DNA of 64,000 nucleotides from Elmis aenea (lineage: Eukaryota; Arthropoda; Insecta; Coleoptera; Elmidae), in assembly GCA_947652605.1 (NCBI GenBank), contig OX393576.1:63712966-63776965 (forward strand), written 5' to 3'. Below are positions 22,258-33,167 of this stretch, in pieces. Both the position numbers and the translations under genes were made by a program. Each line of letters opens with the position of its first letter. Position 1 is the first letter of the stretch. The notes beneath the pieces are model-generated. The model did not search any database, had not been told where the DNA came from, and saw only the letters and a program-made list of their open reading frames with translations.

Positions 22258-22846
22258 CCCCTTGAACGTTACATTAAATTCCTCGGTTTATGCATTTAAC
22301 AATGTCGCGGCGGCAGAGGCTAACCTTTTTTTATGTTGCTTCTGTAATGAAGCTGTGAGTTGAAAAATACAACAATTGGGCTGTTCCCTGTCAGCTCCTC
22401 AAAAAAATTAAATTTTTTGTTACAAAAATCACACGCAAAAACCACGCCAACCCAACTTACCCAAATCTACCTGCATAAGATTTTTGGGTCAAGAAAAACG
22501 AAGACTTTTGGCGTCGGTGACAAAGACCAACCTACTTTTTGTCTTTTTCCAACTTATAGCTTCAACACAGAATGCACGTTAAAAAAAAATCTGCCTTCGC
22601 CGCCTTGATACTGTCGCGTGCATAAAACCGGCTCTAACGCGCGATCAACCGAAGTTATCTGCTTTCGCGTGTACAAGACCTCAAATCGTACAGCACGGCA
22701 CAAACGCGATAAAAACGCTCGAAAACAGTTTGTAGAACAAGGTCAACGGTGCAAAAGCGGTAAAAATGCCCAAATTTAAATCGTAGAGCCTCGGCATTAG
22801 CGCGAAAAGAACGCCCGAACCCAGTTCGTAGAGCACAGTCAAGGGG
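22258..22846. mobile_element. piggyBac-like MITE (TTAA flanks) with internal ~62-bp repeats
   Basis: TTAA at 22254-22257 and 22847-22850 flank inverted ends CCCCTTGA and TCAAGGGG. A TTAA duplication next to a CCC-starting end is characteristic of piggyBac-type elements. The right part (22680-22840) holds three diverged repeats of about 62 bp, each with GTAGAGC or GTACAGC followed by GCG..AAAA.CGCC. The element is less AT-rich than its surroundings and has no transposase. Confidence 0.65.
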
Positions 22847-22850
22847 TTAA

Positions 22851-23623
22851 AAAAATACAACTTTATGTCACAACTCGAATTTCTATTTTTTTTGAAAAAT
22901 TGTCTACGCCACTGCATTCTTATCAAAAAAGTGCATGCAGAACGACAAAATTATTTGTCTTTATTTTCATAAACAGGCCAGATATAGTCATAAAACGAAA
23001 AGTCGAAAAATCGAGTTATCGGTGATAACTCGAAAACAAAAGACGATAAACAATTTTAATTTTCACTAATAACTTTTTCTCGAAAAAAGATATCGAGAAA
23101 GGGGGGTCCGTTTTTCCATAACTCTTATAGTTACCGAGATTCCCTATGAAAACATCGACATTTGCCCACCGTGAAGTTAAAAAGAAGTTTTATTCGATTG
23201 CATACTTTAAAATTATTCGTACTTCAAACGGTTATACCTGCTAATTTCCAATTACCATTAAAACTACTGAGACATAAAATCCTTAAATTGCAGTTACAAT
23301 TATATCCGTTTTTATGTGGATTTTTAATCACAGTTGTAAAGTGAACAATCGCGAAAGTGAAAAAAATGCAGTTTTAATCCTAACACGTAAATACTTATCG
23401 CTATTTCTTTGTATATGCTCGTATTATCACGGTTATTATTAAATCGTATTACACCAGCGGACGCAAAGCCACAATAAGTTAGGATGTGACACGTCATGAA
23501 CAACGAAATTTTTATCTTGTTTATGTTTTAAGTTTTAAGCCTTAGAGCACATGAGTTAGAAAACCTGAACGAACGAAGAAACGGTCGAATATTTGCATGC
23601 CTATAAAATGTTTTTGTACTCAC
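22851..23623. other. Intergenic or intronic DNA with a decayed MITE end
   Basis: 22985-23172 ends CATCGACATTTGCCCACCGTG, which resembles the reverse of a CAGGGTGGGCAAATG-type end; the left partner is not found. The remainder is AT-rich with no exons recognised. Confidence 0.35.
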
Positions 23624-23686
23624 CATATTCCACCATCAGGTTACAGCTTTCAGACCTGTTTATTTCATCAATACGACCCCATTCGC
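23624..23686 (-). CDS. Candidate internal coding exon, phase 1-1, of an unnamed minus-strand gene
   Basis: Strong acceptor TTGTATTTCCAG and strong donor GTGAGT (23618-23623) bound 63 bases. Only one frame is open, reading EWGRIDEINRSESCNLMVEY between split codons, with phase 1 at both borders. The composition is clearly coding-like against AT-rich flanks. The next exon on this strand with matching phase is 9515-9585, or alternatively 2853-2935. Exons 5' to it were not found in the window. I do not recognise the protein. Confidence 0.5.
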
Positions 23687-24063
23687 CTGGAAATACAAGA
23701 AAATGCTACCATTTTTCGAAAAATAAATAAAAAATCAGTTTCGATGTAGAAAAATATTAGAGTTAAATTACTTGTGAAATTGTTTGTAAATTTTGATCAA
23801 GTCAATTAGAAATCAGGCTTAAATTATTTTAGTAAGTGATTCGCTCCATATAAATAGGTTAAATTAAAAATCACTTATCCTTTTCTAGGATTTCTTATCA
23901 CAACGCTAGACCAGTGTTAAGACTCTTGTCTGTTCACCTGTGGCAGTTAGTAAGATTAAAGAGACTAGAGTTTCTAAACTGGTATACGATTTGGATAAAA
24001 ATTCTTCGAAAAAAATTTAGGTGATTGTTTAACAAACTTATGTACCTATATCAATTTTAAATC

Positions 24064-24843
24064 ACACAGTGTCCAAAAGGTATGGAATATGCTATATATC
24101 TCAGTAAATATCCACTTTAGGGAAAATGTTTTGGATCAAAGTTGTTTAGTACTTAGTTTTCCACCATAACACGAAATTTAAATTCTATTTTTTCGAATAA
24201 CAAAAGCGCAATGAAAAACAATTGAGTTTTTTTAATTGATAGGACACCCCTATATTATACTCATTTAATAGAGAATCTTTTCCTCTTTTCAATGATGCAA
24301 AACTTTAGTAGGTACCCTTTTGCAACTTTTTGAGAAAAACGCAAACATTATTTTAATTGATTAGTATTTATTTCTAACAAAAACATTATAAGAACTAAAT
24401 TTTTTTGACGAAATCTACAATAAGTGTTCAAACTGTGAACCATTTACAGCTTGGCAATGATAAACTCGGTTTTTAAACCCATTAATAACATTCCCAACCA
24501 CGTCAGGTATAATAGACCTCATTCATCTCTTCTCAAATACGATCTTTTAAATTTTTGATATTCTCTGGCCTCTTAGCATAAACTTTATTTTTAAGGTGAC
24601 CCCATCATTGAAAAGAGAAAAAAAATCTGTATCAAATGAGTATTATATTATAGGGGTATCTCGTCATTTAAAAAAATTTAATTGTTTTTCATTGCATTCG
24701 TTATTCAAAAAAAAAAAAAAAATTGTGTTATGGTAGAAAACTAAGTATCTACCGATACCGAATAACTATTATTCAAAACATTTCTCCCCAAAGTGGATAT
24801 TTACTGAGATATACAGCATATTCCATACCTTTTGGACAAACTG
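24064..24843 (-). pseudogene. Decayed mariner-like element with transposase C-terminal remnant
   Basis: Inverted ends: CAGTGTCCAAAAGGTATGGA at left and TCCATACCTTTTGGACAAACTG at right (outermost bases mismatched). Both arms share ATATCTCAGTAAATATCCAC and the poly-A/CAATGAAAAACAATT block. Between them, minus-strand 24420-24605 reads GHLKNKVYAKRPENIKNL then KDRI and a stop, which matches the segment after the last catalytic Asp of mariner-type transposases. Frameshifts and stops follow. A dead relic. Confidence 0.65.
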
Positions 24844-25586
24844 TATATTTCTGCTGCTGAAATTGTTTTGATACCAATCTCAAGTAGAATTTCGTGCTAA
24901 TATATTAAAAAAGACTGATTGTTAGCAAGTTTTTTTTTTGGAAAAGCTGAAAGTCCTCAAAAATTAGACGACAAAAATTATTTTTGAATGAAAGAAACAT
25001 CTGCTCCTAGTTATTATTACAATTATCAGCATACTATGACAATATCTGTAGGTATGGTTTTATTGTTGTTACACTGTATTACTCATCAGCGTTTTTCTTA
25101 TCATAGTATTTGGATGTACGTGCATTTTTTATTGATTATGGAAGTGGGGCGGTCAAACCTTGGGGCTTCTTCCATATTTGCGGAAGTGGAACAGTCGTAC
25201 CTTCGAGCTTGTTAACATTAATGACTAACTTGTAACACTTAAAATAAGTAGCAACAATAACTTGTGTAGTGAACGCATATTTTGTTGCGTTACAGATATT
25301 ATTTATATTTAATTCGTTGTGTTAACAATCAAACTTTTAGTAAATCGCGTAAAAATTTGGGAGGTAAAAGGTAGAAAGTGAAGAAGTGGGTGCTGATGTT
25401 TGAGTATTGATGATGTGATGTACAAAATTATTTTTTTTGTATTAGTAATAAACTGGTTGTGCGCAGAAGCGTGTTCGCTATTTGGCACGTCAGAAATGTT
25501 TGGAATGCTGTTCGACTTAATGGGCTATTAGCTTTTTATTCCGTGGTTAAAATAATCTTTTTCAACAATACCGAAGCCTCTTTGTA
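24844..25586. other. AT-rich DNA with a coding-like but broken stretch
   Basis: 24988-25230 is less AT-rich. Its three plus frames each hold part of a plausible reading (a hydrophobic CCYTVLLISVFLIIVFG segment in one), but no single frame spans it and no splice sites fix this. Two copies of GGAAGTGG(G/A) followed by GGTCAAACCTTGGGGCTT or AGTCGTACCTTCGAGCTT lie 40 bp apart. Possibly a decayed gene fragment. Confidence 0.25.
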
Positions 25587-26108
25587 CAGGGTGGACCAAA
25601 TTCGAATGTTTGTATCTTGGTTAACGTAGTAGTTAGCGAAAATCTGATATCGGTCTCTTGGGGTATTTTTTGAGAAAAGAACGCCTGTGTAATCAGATTT
25701 TTTATATCACTTTCCATTTTGGCACTACAGACAAAAAATGAAATTGCATCATTTTTGAAAATTTACTATAACTTCTTTATTTATAAAAATAGAACAAAAT
25801 GTTATGTAAGTTTTTTATACAGATTTTTATGCTTAATTTTTTAGCAACCTTGCCTTTCGGGATATGAAGTAAACTTGTATTTTTTTAAATAGAACCTCTA
25901 GTTGGCCATGACTACATGAAAGAGCGTTTTTGTAGCTTTTCAAAAATATATAATTTTATTATATTTGTTGATAATAACCGAAATATGGCAAATTTTGTGA
26001 AAATTTAATCATCAAAGTTTACCATAATTTTGTAAACAAGTGATGTTTACAATTAATAAACGGTATTACCGAGATACCCCGTAAAACATTCGAAATTGGC
26101 CCACCCTG
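25587..26108. mobile_element. Long-hairpin MITE (family P), copy 3, internally deleted
   Basis: CAGGGTGGACCAAATTCGAA at left and the inverted end at right, with TA flanks at 25585-25586 and 26109-26110. It is 522 bp, about half the length of the copies at 6135 and 7685: the right arm is largely missing after GATGTTTACAATTA. Confidence 0.85.
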
Positions 26109-26726
26109 TATGCAGATTTTGATTATTTTTGTTCTTTAAAACGAAAACATGGACAAAATATTCGAACGTATATTAATTATTAAACAAACATTACTCTTAT
26201 AATTATAAATTTGCTGGCTTAGGTATATTGCCATTTTTCTTGTCAATTTTGACACAGAGTTTTAAATTCGAACTTATGGCATACCATTTATTCAATACAA
26301 GTGTTGATAAAACTATTTCAATCAATCAAAAAGAAAGTGATACAATACTCTTACGTTGATTAGCAATTGGAAGTTCCAAAATTGTACACTGGTTCCAAAT
26401 TAAATTTAGCAATAAAAAGGCACACGAAATATATCTATATTAGGTTTTATACTGATAAAAATGGTTTTAAAAAAATGTTCTTGATTATGACTGTCGGATA
26501 TTAATACCAATAAAGTAGTAAGATAATGCCTATTTATGTTTTTAATAATTTTATACTTTAACCTCACACTATCCGGCATACAACATTTTTGAAATAAGAT
26601 TTTCCACTTAAAATTATACAAGCAACAACGCTACATTAAAATCGTCCACTAATTTGTGCACACCCTGTACAAAGATTTAAAAAATTACTGTGTGTAAAAT
26701 CATCTTTTAGGTTCAATTAATTTCAG

Positions 26727-26993
26727 GGGAATAAATTACGAAAAACTTTTTGAAATGGCAAACTGGGCTGAGGAAATTTTAACTGTGAACAATCTTTCCT
26801 CTCTGTCTATCGATGAGGTCACAATTTTTTTGAAATCTTTATGTTCATATCATAAGCTTCAAAAAAGGTCTATTGTGAAGACAGCAACTTCAGAAATTTT
26901 GTTTTTGTAAGTCTGTGTTTAATAACAAATCACTTATTATTATTTTTTGTTAATTTTAATTTCAGATTCGAGCTGTTAATCTCAATTTATTAA
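26727..26993 (+). CDS. Candidate two-exon 3' end of a small unnamed gene
   Basis: Exon 26727-26906 follows a clean acceptor (TTAATTTCAG) and ends at a consensus donor GTAAGT. Exon 26966-26993 follows TTTTAATTTCAG. The frame is open from the acceptor, so the exon is probably internal: GINYEKLFE then MANWAEEILTVNNLSSLSID, EVTIFLKSLCSYHKLQ, KRSIVKTATSEIL, and after the junction FLFELLISIY and stop. AATAAA follows at 27189. The middle has an alternating hydrophobic pattern that could be a small helical bundle. Not recognised. In the second exon a different frame is longer, which may mean a frameshifted pseudogene. Confidence 0.35.
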
Positions 26994-27810
26994 CAGAGTT
27001 GAAATTAAAAAAACAGCTAAAGATAGTTTAAGTGATTTTTAATTAAATGCAAACTTAGATACAAACAGACCAATCATTGACGAATTTTGTTTTGTTATTT
27101 ATAATGCTTTTAAAACAATCAGTTACTTGCAATTTCCCCTAACATATTTCCCTCTTTAATGTTACATACAACAACACAGTGTTAAAGAAATAAAATCCTT
27201 TGTTAGTATTTATAGTATAAGAAAGAGCATTTCTGCATCACCTAATTAATTTCGTTTTCATAGAGAAATTGTAATTATTTTGTTTATGGATTCAGTAGTG
27301 CTATTTAGGCAATTTTTTAAAGAGTTGCAGTTTCCAACTGCTAAGTATTTGTGACAATCATGAAGTCAATTATTTAGTCAAAAATATGATCAACACTCTG
27401 CGACTTTACGATGCCGATTGATGAAGTTTAACAGATTGCAAAATTTCAACAACAAAGTTTATGTTACATTAAAAAACCGCAACTTTCGTTGTAGGTACTT
27501 GAGTTATAAAATATAAATATGGTACCCACAAAGTTGCCGCTATACAGAGGAATGAATTCTAGACCGCCAAACGTGATTTAACCTTAGTGAAAGAATGCGG
27601 TCGTTGCTTTTACCTATTTCTGTGCACTCATTACATATTGGAGCCAACTAAATACTATTTAATAATAGGGTTTCACATACGTGTAACGCCAAGTAAAACA
27701 TTATATTACGTAGCTTGTATTGTGAAATACACACAGTATTTTAATATACAGGGTGTCCCAAAAGCCCTTGTGTAATATTGTAGATTAGTATGAACCTCAA
27801 ACAACATATA
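26994..27810. other. AT-rich DNA with a CAGGGTGTCCC end at 27749
   Basis: TACAGGGTGTCCCAAAAGCC near 27748 is a single terminal end of a TA-type element without a partner. A GC-richer patch at 27535-27625 has no supported frame. Confidence 0.35.
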
Positions 27811-29066
27811 CAGGGTGTCCCATATTAGATTTTCAGCATGAGAATCTCGCTTATTATAAGAGATACAGGTTTGCTCAAATCAGATGAATTGATCCTAAGT
27901 GCAAGAGGAGCTACAATCAATTTTTAAAAGTATAACATTCCTCGTTCTTCAGATGTTATAGCAAAAAATATGAAAATGTCGATTTTTTTTCTCTCATGAC
28001 TTTTTTGTCTTAATAATTAAAACAATTTTATTTGTACCTTTTTAAGGTACTTTCTTATATAGAATATAAGCATTATTTTAGATTTTTTTAATCACTTACC
28101 ATTTTTGAGATATTAGCCCTAATTTTATTTTTTCTTATGGTCCGCGAAGTTGACTTTGGAATAATTAAATGTGTTTTTTTTCTCTTTTAAATGAGATATT
28201 ACTTGCTATACCTATTTTTATAAATAAGTCTTAAAATGAAGAAAAATCGTATTTTACCCATCACTTATCAAGCTATCTATGAAAATAAAAACAAAAAACA
28301 ACTAATTAAATGTCAAATGATAGTTACTATTTGTGCGGTTTTATTAGAATTTTATAGTATTGTTGTGTACTTCGGTAGTATTTGTAACAAATTTGTTATC
28401 ATATAATTATGGGCACATTTAGAACTAATTAAAAATGTTATATGTTGAAATGCTACATTCTTTGCCATAGAAACTGTGTAAAAACTGATAATTCTAATTC
28501 TTTATTGATTTGTTTTGGATTTTTGGTTGGTTTGTCGAATATGGTTTATTCTTTTAAATTTATGTCTAAATTTCGTAAATTACGCACCATGAACCGTTTG
28601 TTCGTTATGAGTAAGCATGATAAACATGTCCTGAAAAGTTGAAGTCAATATCTTAAGTAGTTAAACCATTATTCGCGAATAAGTTTCGAGACGACCATAA
28701 TAGTAAGGAAATTTTGCTTTGTTGAGTTAATTTTTGAAGTTACTTACAAACAGAACATTGGAATATTTCCTGAACCGTTTGTTCGTTATGAGCAAGCATG
28801 ATAAACATGTCCTGAAAAGTTGAAGTCAATATCTTAAGAAGGTACAAATAAAATTGATTTAATGATGACAAAAAAGTTATGAGAAAAAAGAAATTCAACA
28901 TTTTCATATTTTTTGCTAAAACATCTGAAGCACAAGGAATTTTGTACTTTTAAAAATGTATTGTGGCTCCTCTCATACCAAGGAATAACTCATCTAATTT
29001 AAACAAACCTGTATCTGTTATAATAACCAAGATCCCCATGCTGGAAATCAAATCTGGTACACCCTG
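27811..29066. mobile_element. TA-type element (family R), complete ends
   Basis: Starts CAGGGTGTCCCATATTAGAT, ends ATCAAATCTGGTACACCCTG, flanked by TA (27809-27810 and 29067-29068). The terminal arms are inverted over at least 250 bp (GAGGAGCTACAATCAATTTT inverted as AAAATGTATTGTGGCTCCTC). It includes a 181-bp tandem duplication marked by GAACCGTTTGTTCGTTATGA at 28591 and 28772. No intact transposase. Confidence 0.8.
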
Positions 29067-29683
29067 TATAGACATGATTAATTTTTTTTTTACAAAATAC
29101 GATTTTTTTACACAATTAACCATATCTTCATTTTATTCCAACATAACATATAAAGATTTTTGAAACACTCTCTAATATGATTGTATATGATTTAATGGAT
29201 GAACTTACTTTTTATTTAGTTATCTACTGTAGCATTTAACATTAATTAGAGAAAACTTACACTACAATTCACGTCATATTAGAAATAGCAACACACTAAA
29301 GTGTGTGTTTTCACATCATGATCGGTATATTGGCAAAGGACTATTTAAACTATAAGTATTTTTCCTTTCATAAGAACAATATTAATTTAATGAACAAATC
29401 TTCCCGTTTTGTTCTATAAATAGTTTAATTTGCGTATTACTTTCTAAATCTTGTTTTAATCATACAATGTAAGTTGCAGTTTAAGAATTTTAAACTGCTG
29501 TAATGTTTACTTAAATGTTTATAAACACCAGAACTGTACAAAAAAAAACAGCACGAATGCATAAAACAACATGCTGAAAAGTGTTAAAAAAACGTTAATT
29601 ATAAGTTTTCTCTTTGAATAACACACTTTTATTATTATTAGATAAGTTGAAATTTTTTATTAATACCATTTTTGTCCCAACAG
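29067..29683. other. 5' flank or intron before the large plus-strand exon
   Basis: AT-rich. It ends in CATTTTTGTCCCAACAG, a good splice acceptor placed exactly before the ATG at 29684, which suggests that an intron ends here and not simply 5' untranslated sequence. Confidence 0.5.
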
Positions 29684-32515
29684 ATGACATCCAATGATGC
29701 TGAAATAGCTACCATAAGAGGAGAACTGGAAATCGTACAACATGCACTGAAATTGCAGACACAAAGATGTCGTCAACTGGTTGCTGAATATACAAAGAAA
29801 CTGCAGGTCAAGGAGCGGGACTACCACTCAGAAAAACGCCTTAGAGATGACCAATTGGCAAAAGTCTTAAGAGCCTTACTGATGTTTGAAGCAAGGCTAC
29901 GACAAGAACAGAAATTCATCAGCCATCAGCTGGAAGAAAAAGACTACATCATCAAGAAACAACGCAGCGACATACAAAAACTGTTATCAAGTCATTATTG
30001 TAAAAACTGTAATCAATATTATAGTCATAGTTCAAATTTAGAAAGTCTAGACAGTAGTTCTGAATATGTAGTTACCGATTCTCACGATTATCAAAGTTCA
30101 AATTTTGAATCCTTGGATAGTAGCAGTGAGACTTACGCCAGTGTGTCAGAAAAAAATTGTGGCCCCCAAAAGTCTTTTGCAGCAGAGTCAGAAACGGTTC
30201 CAAACGAAACCGCACACGATTTAGAGCACGTAAAAACAGTATATCTGAGAAATAAGTGTAGTAAAGATTCATTGGGACGAAAAACTAAAAAAATTGTTCA
30301 CCGAAAAAGCGTCGGCGATTACTTTGAGGTGTTAAAGTTAAGAAATGATAATAATAACAGCGTAAGTTCAGCTGAAGAGAATTCTAACGATTATGAAAAT
30401 ATTGATTTAGTATCAAATGAAGCAGGAAAAGTTGAAGGCATAAATGATCATCAACAAAATGTTAATAAATCTGAGATGCTTGAACTGAAGATAGCGGATA
30501 AAGACGTTAATAGTGAAGAAGATTCTTGTGAAACCAAAGTAAATGTTAGAATTAATGAGGAACTTGAAGAAGAAAAAATTGAAAATTGCTTCAGTCAAGC
30601 AAACAGCCATACTGCGAAGAATCCTAGAGTAAATAGAGGAACCAAAATAAGTGATGTAATACCAGTGTTTGAAGGAGATGACAACACTAACGATAATTGG
30701 TATGCCAGTGCTAGTGATCAAGAAGATGATGATCAAAGAGATGTGTATAGAAACAATCCAGTTCTCGAATGCATGAATCAAATTCTGCTGCAAAATATCA
30801 ATGATCCCATGAACTCTCCACCCAAGAGTCCCAGTATGGATAAAAAACTTAACAAAAGCAACAAGCGAGTTAAATTTATCGACGAAGATGCCAAAACCCA
30901 ATCTGAAAATCAACTAATCCCGGAGGATATTGAAAGCAACTATTACGAAACACCCATCCAAAAAACTCCCAATTTTTATGAGACACCGCAAAGTATTTAC
31001 AGCAACGATTATGAGCAAATTTTAAGTCAGTGTAATGATACTTTCCAAAGCGACGTTAAAGATTTTAAGCCCCAGAAAGAAAAAGAATTCAACAACTCTT
31101 CAATGAAGAAGTTGTGCGTCACTAAAAACATCGATTTCGAAAACAGTGATAGTAAAAACAATCATTATTACGTTGATATGGATACGAAATCTGAAAAAGA
31201 CGAAAAAGAAAATAAAATCATCAGGAAAAGTAAGATAATGCGAACCCCACCGGCGTTGCCCCCAAAACCAACTAATCTTGTGTCGAAGTATAAAATACAA
31301 AACACAATATACAAATGTAACAGAGACAAAATGAGTGAAAAAAGTTTTGATTCTGAACCGGATTATTGTTCAATTTCAGAAATAAATTTACCAACTGACA
31401 AAAACATATCCTTTAAAAAAATTAGCGTAGTAGCTGAAATCAATGTAACAGATTCAGATCATTTAAAACAAAACGCACAAGACAAGCAAAGCAAAAAAGA
31501 ATCGCCATATATTCCGTTGTCCCCAAACGATACCATACCAAATTTAGTCATTAAAAAAGATGTAGAAAAATTAAACATTCAAGTTGCGAAGCAAACACCA
31601 ATAAAAGCAGATGTAACACCAGTGAAAAGACCAATAGAACCTGAAATACCTAAACTGCCTCAAGTAACAGAAATAATCATACCAGACGAAGTTGAAAACA
31701 AGCAAAATGATCATATTTCTCACGATAATTACGTTAAAAATAACACCCAAATATTACAACAGAAGTCAAATGCCGAGAGGAGACGCCCTCCTGTAGTGAT
31801 CGGCTCGTCAGTTTCGAGTTTAATAGCCGGATTCAATAACAAACAAATTTTATCCGAAATAAGTCATAAGCCAGATCGGGCAAAAACGAAAAAACGAATG
31901 TTTTCCAGTTTTGAGAGTTTGCAAAACTTGGCAAAACATACATACCCAAGGCAAGTTGAAAATTCGGCCGAAATTTTCAATCACGATAAATTTGATCTAA
32001 GTCAAAATTTCGAAGAATTTAAACTGGACGACTGCGAAATCGAAGAGGATTATAACAGAAGCAGTCCTGAATTAACCCCCACGAATATCAACAACGAATG
32101 CCCAAGAACATACGAAGCGAAATCCCCAGTCAATTTTCGCGAAGTCACGCATTTCAATTCGCCAACCCGAGTTGAATTAGTCAGAGCAATTAACGACATT
32201 TCGCAGTCGCCACAACTTAACGTGTTATCTGTACAGCAATTGAAAAAAAAATTGGAGCTGGAAAAAATAAGATTGGCCGTGAATAGCGACTCAAAAAACA
32301 ACGTACCCCCTTCGCGTCCCAACGAACCTACATATGAACACTTCTTAGAATGTACAGGACTGAGTTCTAAGTCGATTTTAACACCTACAAGATTAATTAG
32401 CAATCATAAAAGTATGTTAAAACCAAAAGACGTTAAGTTGAGGTCTAAAGTAAAGTCTAATTTATTTGAAAGGCAAGGAAGCACTATTAAGTATTGGTCA
32501 GAACCATTTCTGTAG
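29684..32515 (+). CDS. Large coiled-coil and disordered protein, unrecognised (main exon)
   Basis: 943 codons from the ATG that directly follows an acceptor; an upstream TTG start would lie inside the intron. Residues about 5-110 form a charged coiled coil (IRGELEIVQHALKL through QLEEKDYIIKKQRSDIQKLL). A diverged direct repeat, SSNLESLDSSSEY and SSNFESLDSSSET, lies near 115-150. The rest is Ser/Asn/Glu/Lys-rich and probably disordered. It has a proline-rich RTPPALPPKPTN near 515 that fits SH3 ligands, several YETP/DYEN tyrosine motifs, and a basic C-terminal block with KSMLKPKDVKLRSK before KYWSEPFL. No enzyme domain or membrane segment. This looks like a scaffold or cytoskeletal adaptor, but that is inference. 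It may start in the exon at 14878-14973 (975 residues in total). It is convergent with zfh1. Confidence 0.9.
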   Translation: MTSNDAEIATIRGELEIVQHALKLQTQRCRQLVAEYTKKLQVKERDYHSEKRLRDDQLAKVLRALLMFEARLRQEQKFISHQLEEKDYIIKKQRSDIQKLLSSHYCKNCNQYYSHSSNLESLDSSSEYVVTDSHDYQSSNFESLDSSSETYASVSEKNCGPQKSFAAESETVPNETAHDLEHVKTVYLRNKCSKDSLGRKTKKIVHRKSVGDYFEVLKLRNDNNNSVSSAEENSNDYENIDLVSNEAGKVEGINDHQQNVNKSEMLELKIADKDVNSEEDSCETKVNVRINEELEEEKIENCFSQANSHTAKNPRVNRGTKISDVIPVFEGDDNTNDNWYASASDQEDDDQRDVYRNNPVLECMNQILLQNINDPMNSPPKSPSMDKKLNKSNKRVKFIDEDAKTQSENQLIPEDIESNYYETPIQKTPNFYETPQSIYSNDYEQILSQCNDTFQSDVKDFKPQKEKEFNNSSMKKLCVTKNIDFENSDSKNNHYYVDMDTKSEKDEKENKIIRKSKIMRTPPALPPKPTNLVSKYKIQNTIYKCNRDKMSEKSFDSEPDYCSISEINLPTDKNISFKKISVVAEINVTDSDHLKQNAQDKQSKKESPYIPLSPNDTIPNLVIKKDVEKLNIQVAKQTPIKADVTPVKRPIEPEIPKLPQVTEIIIPDEVENKQNDHISHDNYVKNNTQILQQKSNAERRRPPVVIGSSVSSLIAGFNNKQILSEISHKPDRAKTKKRMFSSFESLQNLAKHTYPRQVENSAEIFNHDKFDLSQNFEEFKLDDCEIEEDYNRSSPELTPTNINNECPRTYEAKSPVNFREVTHFNSPTRVELVRAINDISQSPQLNVLSVQQLKKKLELEKIRLAVNSDSKNNVPPSRPNEPTYEHFLECTGLSSKSILTPTRLISNHKSMLKPKDVKLRSKVKSNLFERQGSTIKYWSEPFL

Positions 32516-32720
32516 TGCCCTATGTGTTTCTAAAGTTTTGTTAATAATAAATACCAAACAATTATTTATTAAATTATTAGAAATTATTATATTTACCATT
32601 TAATAATGTTACACATTCTGTTAAAGTCACTTGTAAATTAATTTATTAGTGCTATAGGGTTTGTTGTTTTTGCTGTTAACACCATGTTTTAAATGAATAA
32701 AGGAAATATTATAAGTTGTC
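32516..32720 (+). other. 3' UTR with poly(A) signals of the coiled-coil gene
   Basis: AATAAA at 32546-32551 and at 32696-32701, the latter followed by a TAAGTTGTCC stretch. The 3' end is likely near 32720. The zfh1 3' UTR comes from the other strand about 450 bp further on. Confidence 0.6.
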
Positions 32721-33167
32721 CTTAATTGAACATTTTATTGTATTCTCCATGAGTAATTAGGTTTTTCAATTATAATTATTAACTTAAGGAGATTTTCTAG
32801 CTTATCTTAAGAAAAATAACTATTTAATAGGTCCTAAAATGCTTATCAATGGAGTCAGCTACCAAAACGAAAAGTCGAAATTAAATTTCCAATATTTAAT
32901 TAAAATTGGGACAAAATTTAGTATTATTAGTCAGTGTTACGTAATAAAATCAATAATTTAATAAAACTATTAAAGTTAAAGGCATGCAAAAATGGATTTC
33001 TAAATTGTGCTTGAGTGTTACTGCATAAACATTAGTAGTTTTGTTTTTGTATGTAATAGTTTTAAATTTTTATTTGATTAGTTTAATGTTTCTACTAGTG
33101 AAATATAATTCTTCATCTGCAAATAATGATAGTAAAAAAAGTAGACAGCTTTAATTAAATGTGTGAT

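Noticed and set aside
24988..25215. 75-residue frame with a hydrophobic stretch
   Set aside because: Coding-like signal is split across frames with stops and no splice sites; noted only as a possible decayed fragment.
30413..30913. 166-residue minus-strand frame
   Set aside because: Antisense shadow of the Asp/Glu/Asn-rich coiled-coil gene; gives an artificial Ile/Phe-rich peptide.
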